This document shows positions 18,781 through 29,105 of a stretch of DNA of 64,000 nt, piece after piece. The stretch's first letter is position 1, and each line of letters opens with the position of its first letter. The stretch is from Rhodovulum euryhalinum (lineage in GTDB: Bacteria > Pseudomonadota > Alphaproteobacteria > Rhodobacterales > Rhodobacteraceae): positions 124,001 to 188,000 of the forward strand of contig NZ_SLWW01000003.1 in the NCBI RefSeq assembly GCF_004342445.1, in the 5' to 3' direction. A program made the position numbers and the translations under genes. The notes below the pieces were generated by a model. That model was not told where the DNA came from. It saw only the letters and a list, made by a program, of their open reading frames with translations, and did no database searches.

Positions 18781-19182
18781 CTATTGGCGGCCCTGGGCGG
18801 CGCTGGCGAACTGGGCCAGCTTTTCCTCGCACCAGGCCAGTTGCTGTTCCAGTTCGGCGATCGCCTCGTCGAGGTCGGCGCGCTGGCGGCGCATGTCGGC
18901 CAGCCGCTCGCGGCCGATCACATAGGCTTCGCGGTGCTGCTGTTCCTTGCCGTCATCGGTGTCGTAGAGCGACAGCAACTGGCGGATCTGTTCCAGGCTG
19001 AAGCCGAACCGCTTGGCGCGCAGGATCAGGGTCAGACGACCGCGGTCGCGGCGGGTGTAAAGCCGGCGCTGGCCCTCGCGCTTCGGGTCCAGCAATTCCT
19101 TGGATTCATAAAAGCGCAGGGTGCGCGGCGTGACCCCGAAGGCGTCGCACATCTGGCGGATTGTCAGCAGTTCGTCGTTCAT
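18781..19182 (-). CDS. MerR-family regulator (LiuR/acyl-degradation type)
   Basis: 133 residues. The N-terminal winged HTH (LLTIRQMCDAFGVTPRTLRFYESKEL) is followed by the second wing and a coiled-coil dimerisation helix (about 80-125) with repeated R/E/Q heptads. It has no metal-binding cysteine cluster, as in the LiuR-like group that senses acyl-CoA. It is located 50 bases upstream of the acyl-CoA dehydrogenase gene on the same strand, so it probably controls the cluster and itself. A candidate palindromic operator lies at 19255-19270. The effector is unknown. Confidence 0.85.
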   Translation of the reverse strand: MNDELLTIRQMCDAFGVTPRTLRFYESKELLDPKREGQRRLYTRRDRGRLTLILRAKRFGFSLEQIRQLLSLYDTDDGKEQQHREAYVIGRERLADMRRQRADLDEAIAELEQQLAWCEEKLAQFASAAQGRQ

Positions 19183-19254
19183 GTTCCGTCTTCGTACCGT
19201 TTGCCTTCCCCAGCCCCTGAGATGAAGACTGCCGTGGCTCTAGACAATACGGAT

Positions 19255-19270
19255 TGACGTTGACGTAAAC
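19255..19270 (-). promoter_or_regulatory. candidate MerR/LiuR-type operator
   Basis: TTGACGTTGACGTAAA is an imperfect 7-2-7 palindrome (TTGACGT / rc TTTACGT). It resembles the published LiuR-type consensus built on TTTACGT half-sites. It sits 73-88 bases upstream of the first MerR gene start and between the two MerR genes, the expected place for autoregulation. Confidence 0.5.
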
Positions 19271-19298
19271 ATAACGCTGCGTCACAAGGCCGCTGCGG

Positions 19299-19697
19299 CT
19301 AACGGGCCTTGCTGCCCGCGGCGTCCTGTTGCGCCAGGCTCTCGGCCACCTCGTCGCGCAGCGCCTTCAGGTCGGCGATCGAGCGATCGAGATCCTCGCG
19401 CTGATCGCCCAGCGCCTTGAGCTGGCGGTCCGACATGTCGACCATCGCCTCGAGTTGCGCGCGGCTGCCCTGCTCGTCGTAGATCGACAGCCACTGCCGG
19501 ATTTCCTCGAGGCTGAAGCCGAAGCGGCGGCCGCGCAGGATCAGGGTCATCCGGGCGACATCGCGCGGCGAATAGTACCGCGCGCGGCCCGACTTTTCGG
19601 GGCTCAGCAGCTCGATATACTCGTAATAGCGCAGCGTGCGCGGTGTCACGTCGAACCGCGCGCACATTTCCTTGAACGTCAGCCGGTCGTCGGACAT
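19299..19697 (-). CDS. MerR-family regulator, second tandem copy
   Basis: 132 residues, closely parallel to the downstream MerR protein: MCARFDVTPRTLRYYEYIELL against MCDAFGVTPRTLRFYESKELL, then the same FGFSLEEIRQ(W/L)LSIYD motif and a coiled coil. This looks like a tandem duplication that has diverged in the effector helix. ATG 19697 starts at the conserved MSDDRLTFKEM; an in-frame ATG at 19745 would add 16 residues without family support. Targets are probably the acyl-CoA genes downstream or a paralogous set elsewhere. Confidence 0.83.
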   Translation of the reverse strand: MSDDRLTFKEMCARFDVTPRTLRYYEYIELLSPEKSGRARYYSPRDVARMTLILRGRRFGFSLEEIRQWLSIYDEQGSRAQLEAMVDMSDRQLKALGDQREDLDRSIADLKALRDEVAESLAQQDAAGSKAR

Positions 19698-19749
19698 CGG
19701 GTCTTTCGTTTTCCCTGCGTTCGCGCGGGCAACACGATGAACCATCAGT

Positions 19750-20901
19750 CTAGTTCATGAAGCCCGGTGCGAAAAGGTAAAACCCATAGGCGACGAGAAG
19801 GGCCGGAATCGCCGAATAGACCGTGGCGAGCAGGGCCGCGCGCGGGTTGATCGCGATGGCCGGGAACAGCGCGTCGCCATCGTTCGAGATCGCGTTGCCG
19901 ATCAGCGCCGCGAAGGGCAGCGCGCCGTTGACGTAAAGCGTGGTCACCAGCACCTGCGGCCCGCAGCCGGGCACGAAGCCCACCGCAATGGCGATCAGCG
20001 GCAACAGCGGCGCAATGGTCTGGAACCAGGCGGCAAGGTCGAGCCCGCCGAACACTGCGGCATAGTCGTAGGCGAGGTAGGCGGCGATCACCCAGACCGA
20101 GATGAAGCTGGTTTCCTCGGCCACGCGGGTCAGCGGCGCGTCCTTGGCGTTGGTCATCGCGGTGACCGGCGAACTTGCCCAGATGAACAGCCCCAGTGCG
20201 GTGCCGGTCAGGGCGATGGCCGCCACGGGCAGCCCGATGACCGTCTCGATCTCGACCTGGCCGAGCTGTGCCACGCCGACGGCCAGACCCGGCAGGGCGG
20301 GCAGCACATAGGCGATGTCGCGCGGCCGCAGGCGCCCGATCCGCGGCGCAAGCTCGCACGAAGCGCCCTTAAGGCGGGGCAGGTCCGAGCGGTCGAACCG
20401 GTCGACCAGCCATCCGGTGGCCACGCCCACCGCGAAGGACAGCGGCAGAAGCACTGCCGCCGCGTCGGGCCGCGTCGCGATCAGCAGGAAGGCCGCATCG
20501 CCCATCGTCGCTGTCAGCGCCGCGACCACCGCGCCCATCCCGACATTGCCCGAGGTATAGGCCGCCACCACGATCACCGCACCGCCGCAGCCCGGCGTCG
20601 CGCCCAGAAGGGCGGCCATCGGCACCTGCCACCCGCGCGCGTGGCGCAGCACCGTGCCCATGTCGAACCGGAACAGCCGTTCCGACCCGTAGAACAGCAA
20701 CAGCGTTGCCGCGACAAAGACGCTGACCTGGACATAGGCATCCGTCATCAGCTCGCGGGTCAGCGCGCCAAGCTCACCCGGCGCCAGAGCCAGCGCCAGA
20801 AGCGTCAGCGCCACCAGCAGCCGCCGCCCGCGCCACGGACCCAGGAAAGCGGTGCCCGGGCGGGGCAGGCCCTGCCGCCTGTCGAGTGTGTCGGTCGTCA
20901 T
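19750..20901 (-). CDS. putative manganese/heavy-metal transporter (10-TM ArsP_2-like)
   Basis: 383-residue polytopic inner-membrane protein with about ten hydrophobic helices in two halves. Each half carries a related signature: GATPGCGGAVIVVAAYTSGN early and VGFVPGCGPQVLVTTLYVNG late, with MGDAAFLL and NDGDALFPAI as polar partners. This inverted-repeat GCG motif pair is typical of the family annotated as putative Mn transporter or heavy-metal exporter. The start is ATG 20901 (MTTDTLD). A Fur/Mur-like box lies in the leader, which fits metal control. Direction and ion are not proven. Confidence 0.72.
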   Translation of the reverse strand: MTTDTLDRRQGLPRPGTAFLGPWRGRRLLVALTLLALALAPGELGALTRELMTDAYVQVSVFVAATLLLFYGSERLFRFDMGTVLRHARGWQVPMAALLGATPGCGGAVIVVAAYTSGNVGMGAVVAALTATMGDAAFLLIATRPDAAAVLLPLSFAVGVATGWLVDRFDRSDLPRLKGASCELAPRIGRLRPRDIAYVLPALPGLAVGVAQLGQVEIETVIGLPVAAIALTGTALGLFIWASSPVTAMTNAKDAPLTRVAEETSFISVWVIAAYLAYDYAAVFGGLDLAAWFQTIAPLLPLIAIAVGFVPGCGPQVLVTTLYVNGALPFAALIGNAISNDGDALFPAIAINPRAALLATVYSAIPALLVAYGFYLFAPGFMN

Positions 20902-20923
20902 GCCGGTTGTCCGATCCTGAAGA

Positions 20924-20938
20924 TGCGAATGGTTCTCA
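20924..20938 (-). promoter_or_regulatory. Fur/Mur-like box
   Basis: Read on the minus strand, TGAGAACCATTCGCA matches 13 of 15 positions of the Fur-family 7-1-7 palindrome TGAGAATCATTCTCA. It lies 23-37 bases upstream of the permease ATG. In alphaproteobacteria Fur-family proteins often act as the manganese regulator Mur, which fits the gene. Motif match only. Confidence 0.4.
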
Positions 20939-21006
20939 ATTGCAGAAGTTAGCACTTGCGGGGCATCTGGCAAGGGCCAATAACTCGGGCGGAAGAGGAG
21001 CGCCCG

Positions 21007-21447
21007 ATGCAGGAAGACAACGCGCGGATCGCGCGGCAATTCATCGAGATGATTCCCCATTCGCGCGCGCTGAACATGCGCGTGGACGAGATCGGCAACG
21101 GCGTGGCCGAGATCTCGATGCCCTATGACCCGCGGCTGATCGGCGATCCGCAAAGCGGCGTGATCCATGGCGGCGCGGTCTCGGCGCTTCTGGACACCTG
21201 CGGCGGCGCGGCGGTGATGAGCCATCCCGACGCGCCCGCGGGCACCGCCACCATTGATCTGCGCATCGACTACATGCGGGCGGCCACGCCCGGCCAGCGG
21301 ATCACCGCACGGGCCGAATGTTATCATGTCACCCGCTCGGTCGCCTTCGTGCGCGCCACCGCGACCGACGAGGACCACGAGAACCCGGTCGCCACCGCCT
21401 CGGGGGCCTTCACCGTGGAACGCGGCGGGGCAGGGGCAAAGCCATGA
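21007..21447 (+). CDS. PaaI-family hotdog thioesterase (1)
   Basis: 146 residues of hotdog fold. [22 protein letters not shown] is the central helix with the catalytic HGG motif, then [17 protein letters not shown]. It hydrolyses acyl- or aroyl-CoA thioesters; the substrate is not readable. ATG 21007 follows GAGGAG. The stop overlaps the next gene as ATGA. Two adjacent hotdog genes of this kind plus a MATE exporter form a tight three-gene unit. Confidence 0.85.
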   Translation: MQEDNARIARQFIEMIPHSRALNMRVDEIGNGVAEISMPYDPRLIGDPQSGVIHGGAVSALLDTCGGAAVMSHPDAPAGTATIDLRIDYMRAATPGQRITARAECYHVTRSVAFVRATATDEDHENPVATASGAFTVERGGAGAKP

Positions 21448-21953
21448 CCCGCAAGGCCCCCGAGCCCGTCCAGGTCATCAAGCAGCGGCGCGATGCGGCG
21501 CTGTCGGCATTGGTCCATGGCGTGCCCTACATCAACTTTCTCGGCATCGAGTTCGAGCGCCGCGGCGACGAGTTGACCGCCATCCTGGCCTTCGACGACA
21601 AGCTGATCGGCAACCCGATGCTGCCCGCGCTGCATGGTGGTGTGACCGCGGCCTTTCTGGAAGTGACGGCGATCATCGGCCTGAGCTGGGCGATCATCTG
21701 GGAGGACATGGAATCGGGCGCGCTGGACCCGCTGGCGCTGACCCCCGACACCCTGCCGCGGCTGCCGAAGACCATCGACTTCACCGTCGACTACCTGCGG
21801 ACCGGCCTGCCGCGCGACGCCTATGCGCGGGCGCGCGTCAACCGCTCGGGGCGGCGCTATGCCTCGGTCCATGTCGAGGCTTGGCAGGACAACCGCGCGC
21901 GGCTTTACGCGCAGGCTACCGGCCATTTCCTGATGCCGCCCCGCAATGGCTGA
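21444..21953 (+). CDS. PaaI-family hotdog thioesterase (2)
   Basis: 169 residues, a divergent second hotdog protein. The helix motif reads [21 protein letters not shown], with HGG retained, and the strand pair [22 protein letters not shown] resembles its neighbour. An insertion at about 85-105 ([20 protein letters not shown]) distinguishes it. The two probably arose by duplication and could form a heteromer, an inference from adjacency. It overlaps the upstream gene by 4 bases and the MATE gene by 8. Confidence 0.82.
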   Translation: MTRKAPEPVQVIKQRRDAALSALVHGVPYINFLGIEFERRGDELTAILAFDDKLIGNPMLPALHGGVTAAFLEVTAIIGLSWAIIWEDMESGALDPLALTPDTLPRLPKTIDFTVDYLRTGLPRDAYARARVNRSGRRYASVHVEAWQDNRARLYAQATGHFLMPPRNG

Positions 21954-23307
21954 CATTGCCGCCGGGGCCGCGGCCCCTGCCGCGCCGCCCCTGACCCACC
22001 GCCAAGTTCTGGCCATCGCGCTGCCCATCGTGCTGTCGAACGCGACCGTGCCGATCCTGGGCGCGGTCGATACAGCCGTCGTCGGCCAGATGGGCGAGGC
22101 CGCGCCGATCGGGGCGGTGGGCATCGGCGCGATCATCCTTGCCGCGATCTACTGGATCTTCGGCTTCCTGCGCATGGGCACGACCGGGTTGACCGCCCAG
22201 GCCTGGGGCGCCCGCGACCACGCCGAAGTCGACGCGATGCTGACCCGCGCGCTGCTGGTGGGCGTGGGTGCCGGCCTTGCGCTGATCGCGGGCCAGACGC
22301 TGCTTTTCGCCGGGGCCTTCCAGCTTGCACCTGCCTCGGCAGAGGTCGAGTCGATGGCGCGCGACTATCTGGAGATCCGCATCTGGGGGGCGCCGGCGGC
22401 GATCGGGTTGTTCGGGATCACCGGCTGGCTGATCGCGCAGGGGCGCACGCGGGCGGTGCTGGTGCTGCAACTGTGGATGAACGCGATCAACATCGTGCTC
22501 GATCTGTGGTTCGTGCTCGGGCTTGGCTGGGGCGTGCCGGGGGTGGCGGTCGCGACCCTGATCGCCGAAGGGTCGGGCGCCGCGATGGGGCTGTGGCTGT
22601 GCCGGGGCGCGTTCCGCGGTGCGGCCTGGCGCGACCGGGCGCGGGTGTTCGACCGGGTGCGCATCAGGCGCATGGCGGGCGTGAACGCCGATATCCTGAT
22701 CCGGTCGCTCCTGTTACAGGGGATCTTCGTGTCGTTCCTGTTCGTGGCCGCGGGGTTCGGCGACGTGCCGCTTGCGGCCAACCAGGTGCTGCTGCAATTC
22801 CTGGAGATCACCGCCTATGCGCTGGATGGCTTTGCCTTTGCCGCCGAGGCGCTGGTGGGGCAGGCGATGGGCGCCCGCGCGCGGGCGGCGCTGCGGCGGG
22901 CGGCGTTGATGACCAGCCTCTGGGGGGTCGTGACCGTTGCGGGCCTGGCCGTGGTCTTCGGGCTGTTCGGAGGCGCGGTCATCGACCTGATGACCACCGC
23001 GCCCGAGGTGCGCGCCGCGGCGCGGGATTACCTGCCCTGGATGGTGGCGGCGCCGGTGTTCGGCCTTGCCTCCTACATGCTGGACGGCATCTTCATCGGC
23101 GCGACGCGCACGCGCGACATGCGCAACATGATGGGGATCACGGCGGCGGTCTATGCTGTGGCGGCTGCCCTGCTGGTGCCGGCTTTCGGCAATCACGGGC
23201 TCTGGGCGGCGTTGTTGATCTCGTTCGTGGTTCGGGCGGCGACTCTGGGGGCCCGCTATCCTGCGCTTGAGGCCGCGGCCGACAGCGCGGCGGGCGCCCA
23301 TCGCTAG
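21946..23307 (+). CDS. MATE-family efflux transporter (DinF-like)
   Basis: 453-residue inner-membrane protein with about twelve helices in two homologous halves. IALPIVLSNATVPILGAVDTAVVG at 17-40 is the MATE N-lobe signature, and NADILIRSLLLQG opens the second lobe. It exports organic cations or drugs using H+ or Na+; the substrate is unknown. The DinF subgroup is suggested by the short N-terminus and the DTAVVGQMG motif. It starts inside the thioesterase gene. Its TAG stop shares bases (CTAG) with the stop of the convergent gene. Confidence 0.9.
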   Translation: MADIAAGAAAPAAPPLTHRQVLAIALPIVLSNATVPILGAVDTAVVGQMGEAAPIGAVGIGAIILAAIYWIFGFLRMGTTGLTAQAWGARDHAEVDAMLTRALLVGVGAGLALIAGQTLLFAGAFQLAPASAEVESMARDYLEIRIWGAPAAIGLFGITGWLIAQGRTRAVLVLQLWMNAINIVLDLWFVLGLGWGVPGVAVATLIAEGSGAAMGLWLCRGAFRGAAWRDRARVFDRVRIRRMAGVNADILIRSLLLQGIFVSFLFVAAGFGDVPLAANQVLLQFLEITAYALDGFAFAAEALVGQAMGARARAALRRAALMTSLWGVVTVAGLAVVFGLFGGAVIDLMTTAPEVRAAARDYLPWMVAAPVFGLASYMLDGIFIGATRTRDMRNMMGITAAVYAVAAALLVPAFGNHGLWAALLISFVVRAATLGARYPALEAAADSAAGAHR

Positions 23308-24347
23308 AGGATCTCGTCCTCGTCGAACAGCTTTTCGGCCCCGAGCTCGGCGGTCCACGCGCCCATCCGGTCGCCCGCGCGGTCCGAGGGCGTGATCGCC
23401 GCCAGGTGGAAGACCGCGTTGCCCTCGTTCACCACCGGGAGCACCGCGCGGCCCAGGATGATGCCGTGCTCGGGGGCGCGGATCTCGGCCTCGACCTCGC
23501 CGAACGGGTCCGAGACGACGGCCAGAACATCGCCCTTGTCCACCACCTCGCCCTCGGACCGGTAGGTGCGCAACAGCCCGCCCTGCGGCGCGCGCAACCA
23601 GCGCGAGGCGCGGCACACCAGGGGCGCGCGCCGCGCACGCGGCACGCCCTTGGCCCCGACCATGCCGCGGTCGTGCAGCACCCGAAGGATGCCCGCGACC
23701 CCCGCCCGGACGGCGGTCTCGTCAAAGCGCAGCCCCTCGCCCGCCTCGTACAGCAGCATCCCGACGCCAAGCGCGCGCGCGGTCTGCCGGAGCGAGCCCT
23801 CGCGCAGGTCCGAGCGCAGCACGACAGGCGCGGCAAAGACCCCGGCCAGGCGCATCAGCTCGTCATCGCCCGGTGCCACGCGGACCTGCGGCAGGTTGGT
23901 GCGGTGGATCGAGGCCGAGTGCAGGTCGATCCCCAGATCGGCGCGGGCCACGACCTCGCTGGTCAGCAGATGCGCAAGCCGCGCGGCCATCGAGCCCTCG
24001 GCGGTGCCCGGAAAGCAGCGGTTCAGGTCGCGCCGGTCGGGCAGGTAGCGCGACAGGTTGAGAAAGCCGAAGGCGTTGACGATGGGAATGGCGATCAGCG
24101 TTCCGGCAAGGCCGCCGAGCACGGGCAGGTTCAGCAGGCGCCGCACGATCTCGACCCCGATGACCTCGTCGCCGTGGATGCCGGCGGTCACGAAAACCAC
24201 CGGGCCGGGGCGGCGGCCGTGGATCACATGGGCCGACATCGTGACGGGGGTGTGGTCGGACAGGACCGAGACCGGCAGGTCGACCGTCCGCCGGGTGCCT
24301 GCGGGCACCAGCGTATCGCCAAGCTCGAAGCCCGGGCGCGGGGTCAT
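23304..24347 (-). CDS. succinylglutamate desuccinylase/aspartoacylase-family protein
   Basis: Zinc carboxypeptidase-like amidohydrolase of 347 residues. The metal site is visible: TAGIHGDEVIG (His and Glu ligands, about 67-77), then RDLNRCFPG and DLHSAS with the third His (about 155). A C-terminal beta domain about 260-340 (APQGGLLRTYRSEGEVVDKGD) resembles a biotinyl/HlyD-like hammerhead, common in this subgroup. It probably removes an acyl group from an N-acyl amino acid; the exact substrate is unknown. ATG 24347. The convergent MATE stop overlaps its own by 4 bases. Confidence 0.85.
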   Translation of the reverse strand: MTPRPGFELGDTLVPAGTRRTVDLPVSVLSDHTPVTMSAHVIHGRRPGPVVFVTAGIHGDEVIGVEIVRRLLNLPVLGGLAGTLIAIPIVNAFGFLNLSRYLPDRRDLNRCFPGTAEGSMAARLAHLLTSEVVARADLGIDLHSASIHRTNLPQVRVAPGDDELMRLAGVFAAPVVLRSDLREGSLRQTARALGVGMLLYEAGEGLRFDETAVRAGVAGILRVLHDRGMVGAKGVPRARRAPLVCRASRWLRAPQGGLLRTYRSEGEVVDKGDVLAVVSDPFGEVEAEIRAPEHGIILGRAVLPVVNEGNAVFHLAAITPSDRAGDRMGAWTAELGAEKLFDEDEIL

Positions 24348-24436
24348 GGGGTGGGCAAGGCGTTGATCCGCATGAACAAGCGATACGACCGGCGGAACCG
24401 GCTGGCAAGGGGTGTGCCCGAACCCGCCGGCGCGGG

Positions 24437-25465
24437 TCAGTCCCGCTCCGAAAGCATCTCTTCGACCGCCCGGGCACGGTCTGCCGACAGGGGATGGGTG
24501 GACCGCCACGCCGGCCCTTGCGGGGCGGCGATCCGGTCCAAAGCCTCGAAGAAGGTGATGAGTGCGGCGGGGTCATAGCCCGCCCGCGCCGCGATCTCGA
24601 TGCCCAGCGCGTCGGCATCGCGTTCATGGGCGCGCGAATAGGCCAGCGAAAGCAGCAGGTTGCCTTCGAGCAACACGTCCTCGAGGACCGGGCCCACGTC
24701 GCCTGCGATCAGCGCGACCAGCATGTAGATCGACAGCGACCGGTAAAGCTGGCGCAAGCTGTGGCGTTCGCTGACATGGGCGATCTCGTGGCCGAGCACC
24801 GCGGCGATCACGTCGTCGTCGGGGAACCGCTCGGCCAGGTCGTCGGTAAGTACCAGCGTGCCGCCCGGCAGCGCGAAGGCGTTGGGTCCAAGTCCCGGCA
24901 CATCGCGCAGCACCAGGCGGTACTCGCCATAGGGCGGGGGCGGGGCGGCCGCCGCGATGGCATCAAAGATCGCGCGGATCCCGGCCTGCCGGTCCGGGGG
25001 CAGTCCGGTTTCCTCGGCGAACATCCGGTCGACCGCGGCGAGATTGCCGCGGTCGATCGCCTCGACCAGCGTGGGCGGGGTCAGCGCGATCGCCGCGGCC
25101 ACCAGCAGGTCGAGCCCGTGGCGCCAGATCAGCCAAACACCCAGCAGGCAGCCCGCCACCACCGCGATCAGCCGTGGGTGCCACGCCTCGGCCCGGATCA
25201 GCCAGTCGCCGCGCGCGGGGCCAAGGGCGGCGTCCAGCGCGCCGTGGTCGCGACATTCGAACACCCACTCGCCTGGCAGCACGACGCGCGATGGCCCACC
25301 CGCGATCCGCGCCTCGCGCCGCGCGCGCCCCTCGGCCAGCGTCGCGCCGGTCTCGTCCACCAGCCGCGCGCTGTCCGCCGCGATGATCAACGCGGCGCGG
25401 TGGCGGCGGGACGATCCGGGGCCGTAGGCCTCTCCGGCCAGGCCGTCAAACGGGAAGACCGACAT
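24437..25465 (-). CDS. M48-family zinc metalloprotease, membrane-anchored
   Basis: 342 residues. An N-terminal soluble beta region (1-95) is followed by one or two membrane segments about 98-130. The peptidase domain carries LPGGTLVLTDDLAERFPDDD and the active site GHEIAHVSERH, with the third zinc Glu in SRAHERDADALG. Short hydrophobic stretches around SLSIYMLVALIAG follow. It resembles BepA/Oma1-type quality-control proteases. ATG 25465 is chosen over TTG 25468. Its start overlaps the YjgN gene by 20 bases, so the two are coexpressed. It is the active counterpart of the degenerate protein at 8.5-9.5 kb. Confidence 0.87.
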   Translation of the reverse strand: MSVFPFDGLAGEAYGPGSSRRHRAALIIAADSARLVDETGATLAEGRARREARIAGGPSRVVLPGEWVFECRDHGALDAALGPARGDWLIRAEAWHPRLIAVVAGCLLGVWLIWRHGLDLLVAAAIALTPPTLVEAIDRGNLAAVDRMFAEETGLPPDRQAGIRAIFDAIAAAAPPPPYGEYRLVLRDVPGLGPNAFALPGGTLVLTDDLAERFPDDDVIAAVLGHEIAHVSERHSLRQLYRSLSIYMLVALIAGDVGPVLEDVLLEGNLLLSLAYSRAHERDADALGIEIAARAGYDPAALITFFEALDRIAAPQGPAWRSTHPLSADRARAVEEMLSERD

Positions 25466-26501
25466 CAAACCCTTCGATATCCGTATAGGCCTGTCCGATG
25501 GCCCCCACCTTTTCCGCCTCGGCGGCGGTGAAGGTATCGAGACTGCCGTTCACCGTGACATGGGTATGGGCGGCCTGATAGGCAATCATCCGGATCCGCG
25601 CCCAAGGCAGCAAAAGCCCCAGCGAAAAGACCACCGCCACCGCGTTGCTGACCCCGATCCACACCAGCCGCAGCGGCGCGATGTCCGAGGTGAAGGCATG
25701 GCCGCCCTCCAGCGTGGTGGCCGCGAAGACCGCGTTGCGGATGAAGGCCTGGTAGATGAAGCCCGCCGGCAGGATCGCAAGGACGATGATGGCCGCCGGG
25801 ACCAGCGCGGCAAGCACCTGGCGCGGGTCCGGGTCGCCGGTTCCGGTCCGGAAGGCCGAGGGGTCGAACCCCGCAAGGAGCGGCGCGAAAAGCGCCAGCA
25901 GCAGAAGCCCGGTGCCGACGGCCCAGAGCCCGGCCATGAGAAAGGCCTTGTAGAACGGGCCGATCCCGCTTTCGAAGCGGAACCGCGCCGTGCCGAAGCG
26001 GTGGCCGTTCACGACATGGCTGCGTACCGCGCGGGCGACGAAGGGGAAGGCAAGGTACAGCGTGAAGACCGCGAGGACCGGGTAGAGGATGTAGACCCGG
26101 AACGCCCGCCAGTAACTGCCGTCAAAGCCGAAGCGCAGCCCCGAGAAACTGGTCACCCGGGCGTTGAAGGCGAGGCTGCGGTTCAGAAGCCAAGGGATCA
26201 GGAAGATCAGCCCGATGGGAAGGACGACCGCGAACAGCGGAATCGCCGCGAGCAGCGAATAGGCGACGAAGGCCGCCACCACGATGATCCGCCCGATCAG
26301 GATTTGCAGCCCCGTCGCGTGATAGTCGAAGGCGCGCCCGTCGATCGTGAGGTTCTGGTTGAGGTAGCGCTGGGTCCGGACCTTGGCCCAGGCCGAGTAG
26401 ATGCCGATGGTCAGGATCGACAGCAACAGGTTGACGATCCAGATGCCGAAATAGGTTCCGGCCCGCCCGGAGAATTCCACCCTGTGGGTCGTGAGGCTCA
26501 T
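25446..26501 (-). CDS. YjgN/DUF898-family membrane protein
   Basis: 351 residues, about eight hydrophobic helices. The N-terminal signature VEFSGRAGTYFGIWIVNLLL...GIYSAWAKVRTQRYLNQN is diagnostic of DUF898, and a second repeat begins near RFRFESGIGPFYKAF. Role unknown. The frequent neighbouring M48 peptidase, here overlapping by 20 bases, suggests an envelope function as a pair. ATG 26501 is the first start giving the conserved N-terminus. It is divergent from the SMR gene with 97 bases between. Confidence 0.85.
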   Translation of the reverse strand: MSLTTHRVEFSGRAGTYFGIWIVNLLLSILTIGIYSAWAKVRTQRYLNQNLTIDGRAFDYHATGLQILIGRIIVVAAFVAYSLLAAIPLFAVVLPIGLIFLIPWLLNRSLAFNARVTSFSGLRFGFDGSYWRAFRVYILYPVLAVFTLYLAFPFVARAVRSHVVNGHRFGTARFRFESGIGPFYKAFLMAGLWAVGTGLLLLALFAPLLAGFDPSAFRTGTGDPDPRQVLAALVPAAIIVLAILPAGFIYQAFIRNAVFAATTLEGGHAFTSDIAPLRLVWIGVSNAVAVVFSLGLLLPWARIRMIAYQAAHTHVTVNGSLDTFTAAEAEKVGAIGQAYTDIEGFDVGLPV

Positions 26502-26598
26502 CCGCCCGTCCTTTCGTCCCGTCCGCCGCTTGCGCTGACCTGCACGCGGCGCGACTGTTGTCGGGAATTGTGTACTTTCCAAGACGGGAGCGCGACCA

Positions 26599-26934
26599 GT
26601 GCCGAAATCCTACCTTTTCCTGATCCTGGCGATCCTGGCCGAGACCATCGGCACCTCTGCCCTGCAGGCCAGCCAGCAATTCACCCGGCTGCTGCCCTCG
26701 GTCGTGGTGGTGGTCGCCTATGCGCTGTCCTTCTATCTGCTGGCGCTGGTGCTCAGGACCATCCCGGTGGGCATCGCCTATGCGATCTGGTCCGGGCTGG
26801 GGATCGTTTTCATCGCGCTCATCGGCTGGTGGGTGTTCGGCCAGCGGATCGACCTGCCCGCGGTTCTGGGAATGGGAATGATCGTTCTGGGCATCCTGGT
26901 GATCCACCTGTTCTCGAAAAGCGCCGCGCATTGA
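26599..26934 (+). CDS. small multidrug resistance (SMR) transporter
   Basis: 111-residue, four-helix inner-membrane protein exchanging protons for a cationic compound. The essential membrane Glu is Glu15 in LAILAETIGTSALQ, and GIAYAIWSGLG is the conserved GxxYAxWxGxG motif. It works as a dual-topology dimer. The GTG start at 26599 fits the family N-terminus. EmrE/QacE-like versus guanidinium exporter (Gdx/SugE) is open; ALQASQQFTRLLP favours the drug-type branch. Confidence 0.88.
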   Translation: MPKSYLFLILAILAETIGTSALQASQQFTRLLPSVVVVVAYALSFYLLALVLRTIPVGIAYAIWSGLGIVFIALIGWWVFGQRIDLPAVLGMGMIVLGILVIHLFSKSAAH

Positions 26935-27001
26935 GCATTGGGACTCGCCTTTTCGCGGAAAAGCCTCTATCGGCAGCGCAACTCCCCCAGAGGCAAGACA
27001 C

Positions 27002-28822
<1,821 letters not shown>

Positions 28823-28976
28823 CGCCGCCCCGGACGGCAAAGGGTTTTGCCGTGGCGGGCGCCGGTGCGGCCGGTGTGCGGGCCACGTACCCCCATCCGT
28901 GTCGCGCGACGCAAAAGGCCCCTCTGGACAATCCGGTCCGGACGACAGGTGCTGTTCACATTCCAACGTCAAGTGG

Positions 28977-29013
28977 GGGCGCATGGCGCGTCTTGCGCCG
29001 CCATGCGCCCTTT
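28977..29013. terminator. hairpin terminator between typA and the 5'-nucleotidase gene
   Basis: GGGCGCATGGCG (28977-28988) pairs perfectly with CGCCATGCGCCC (28999-29010), followed by TTT on the plus strand. It lies in the 283-bp gap between two convergent genes, so it may serve both. The rest of the gap (28823-28976, 29014-29105) shows nothing coding. Confidence 0.6.
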
Positions 29014-29105
29014 CCGGCGGGGCCTGCGTCCGCGAAACGCGCCGTTGGGTCACGTCTCGCGGTGGTTCGGGCCGGGCGGCCTTTGCGGTCTCGGATGCCG
29101 CCGGC

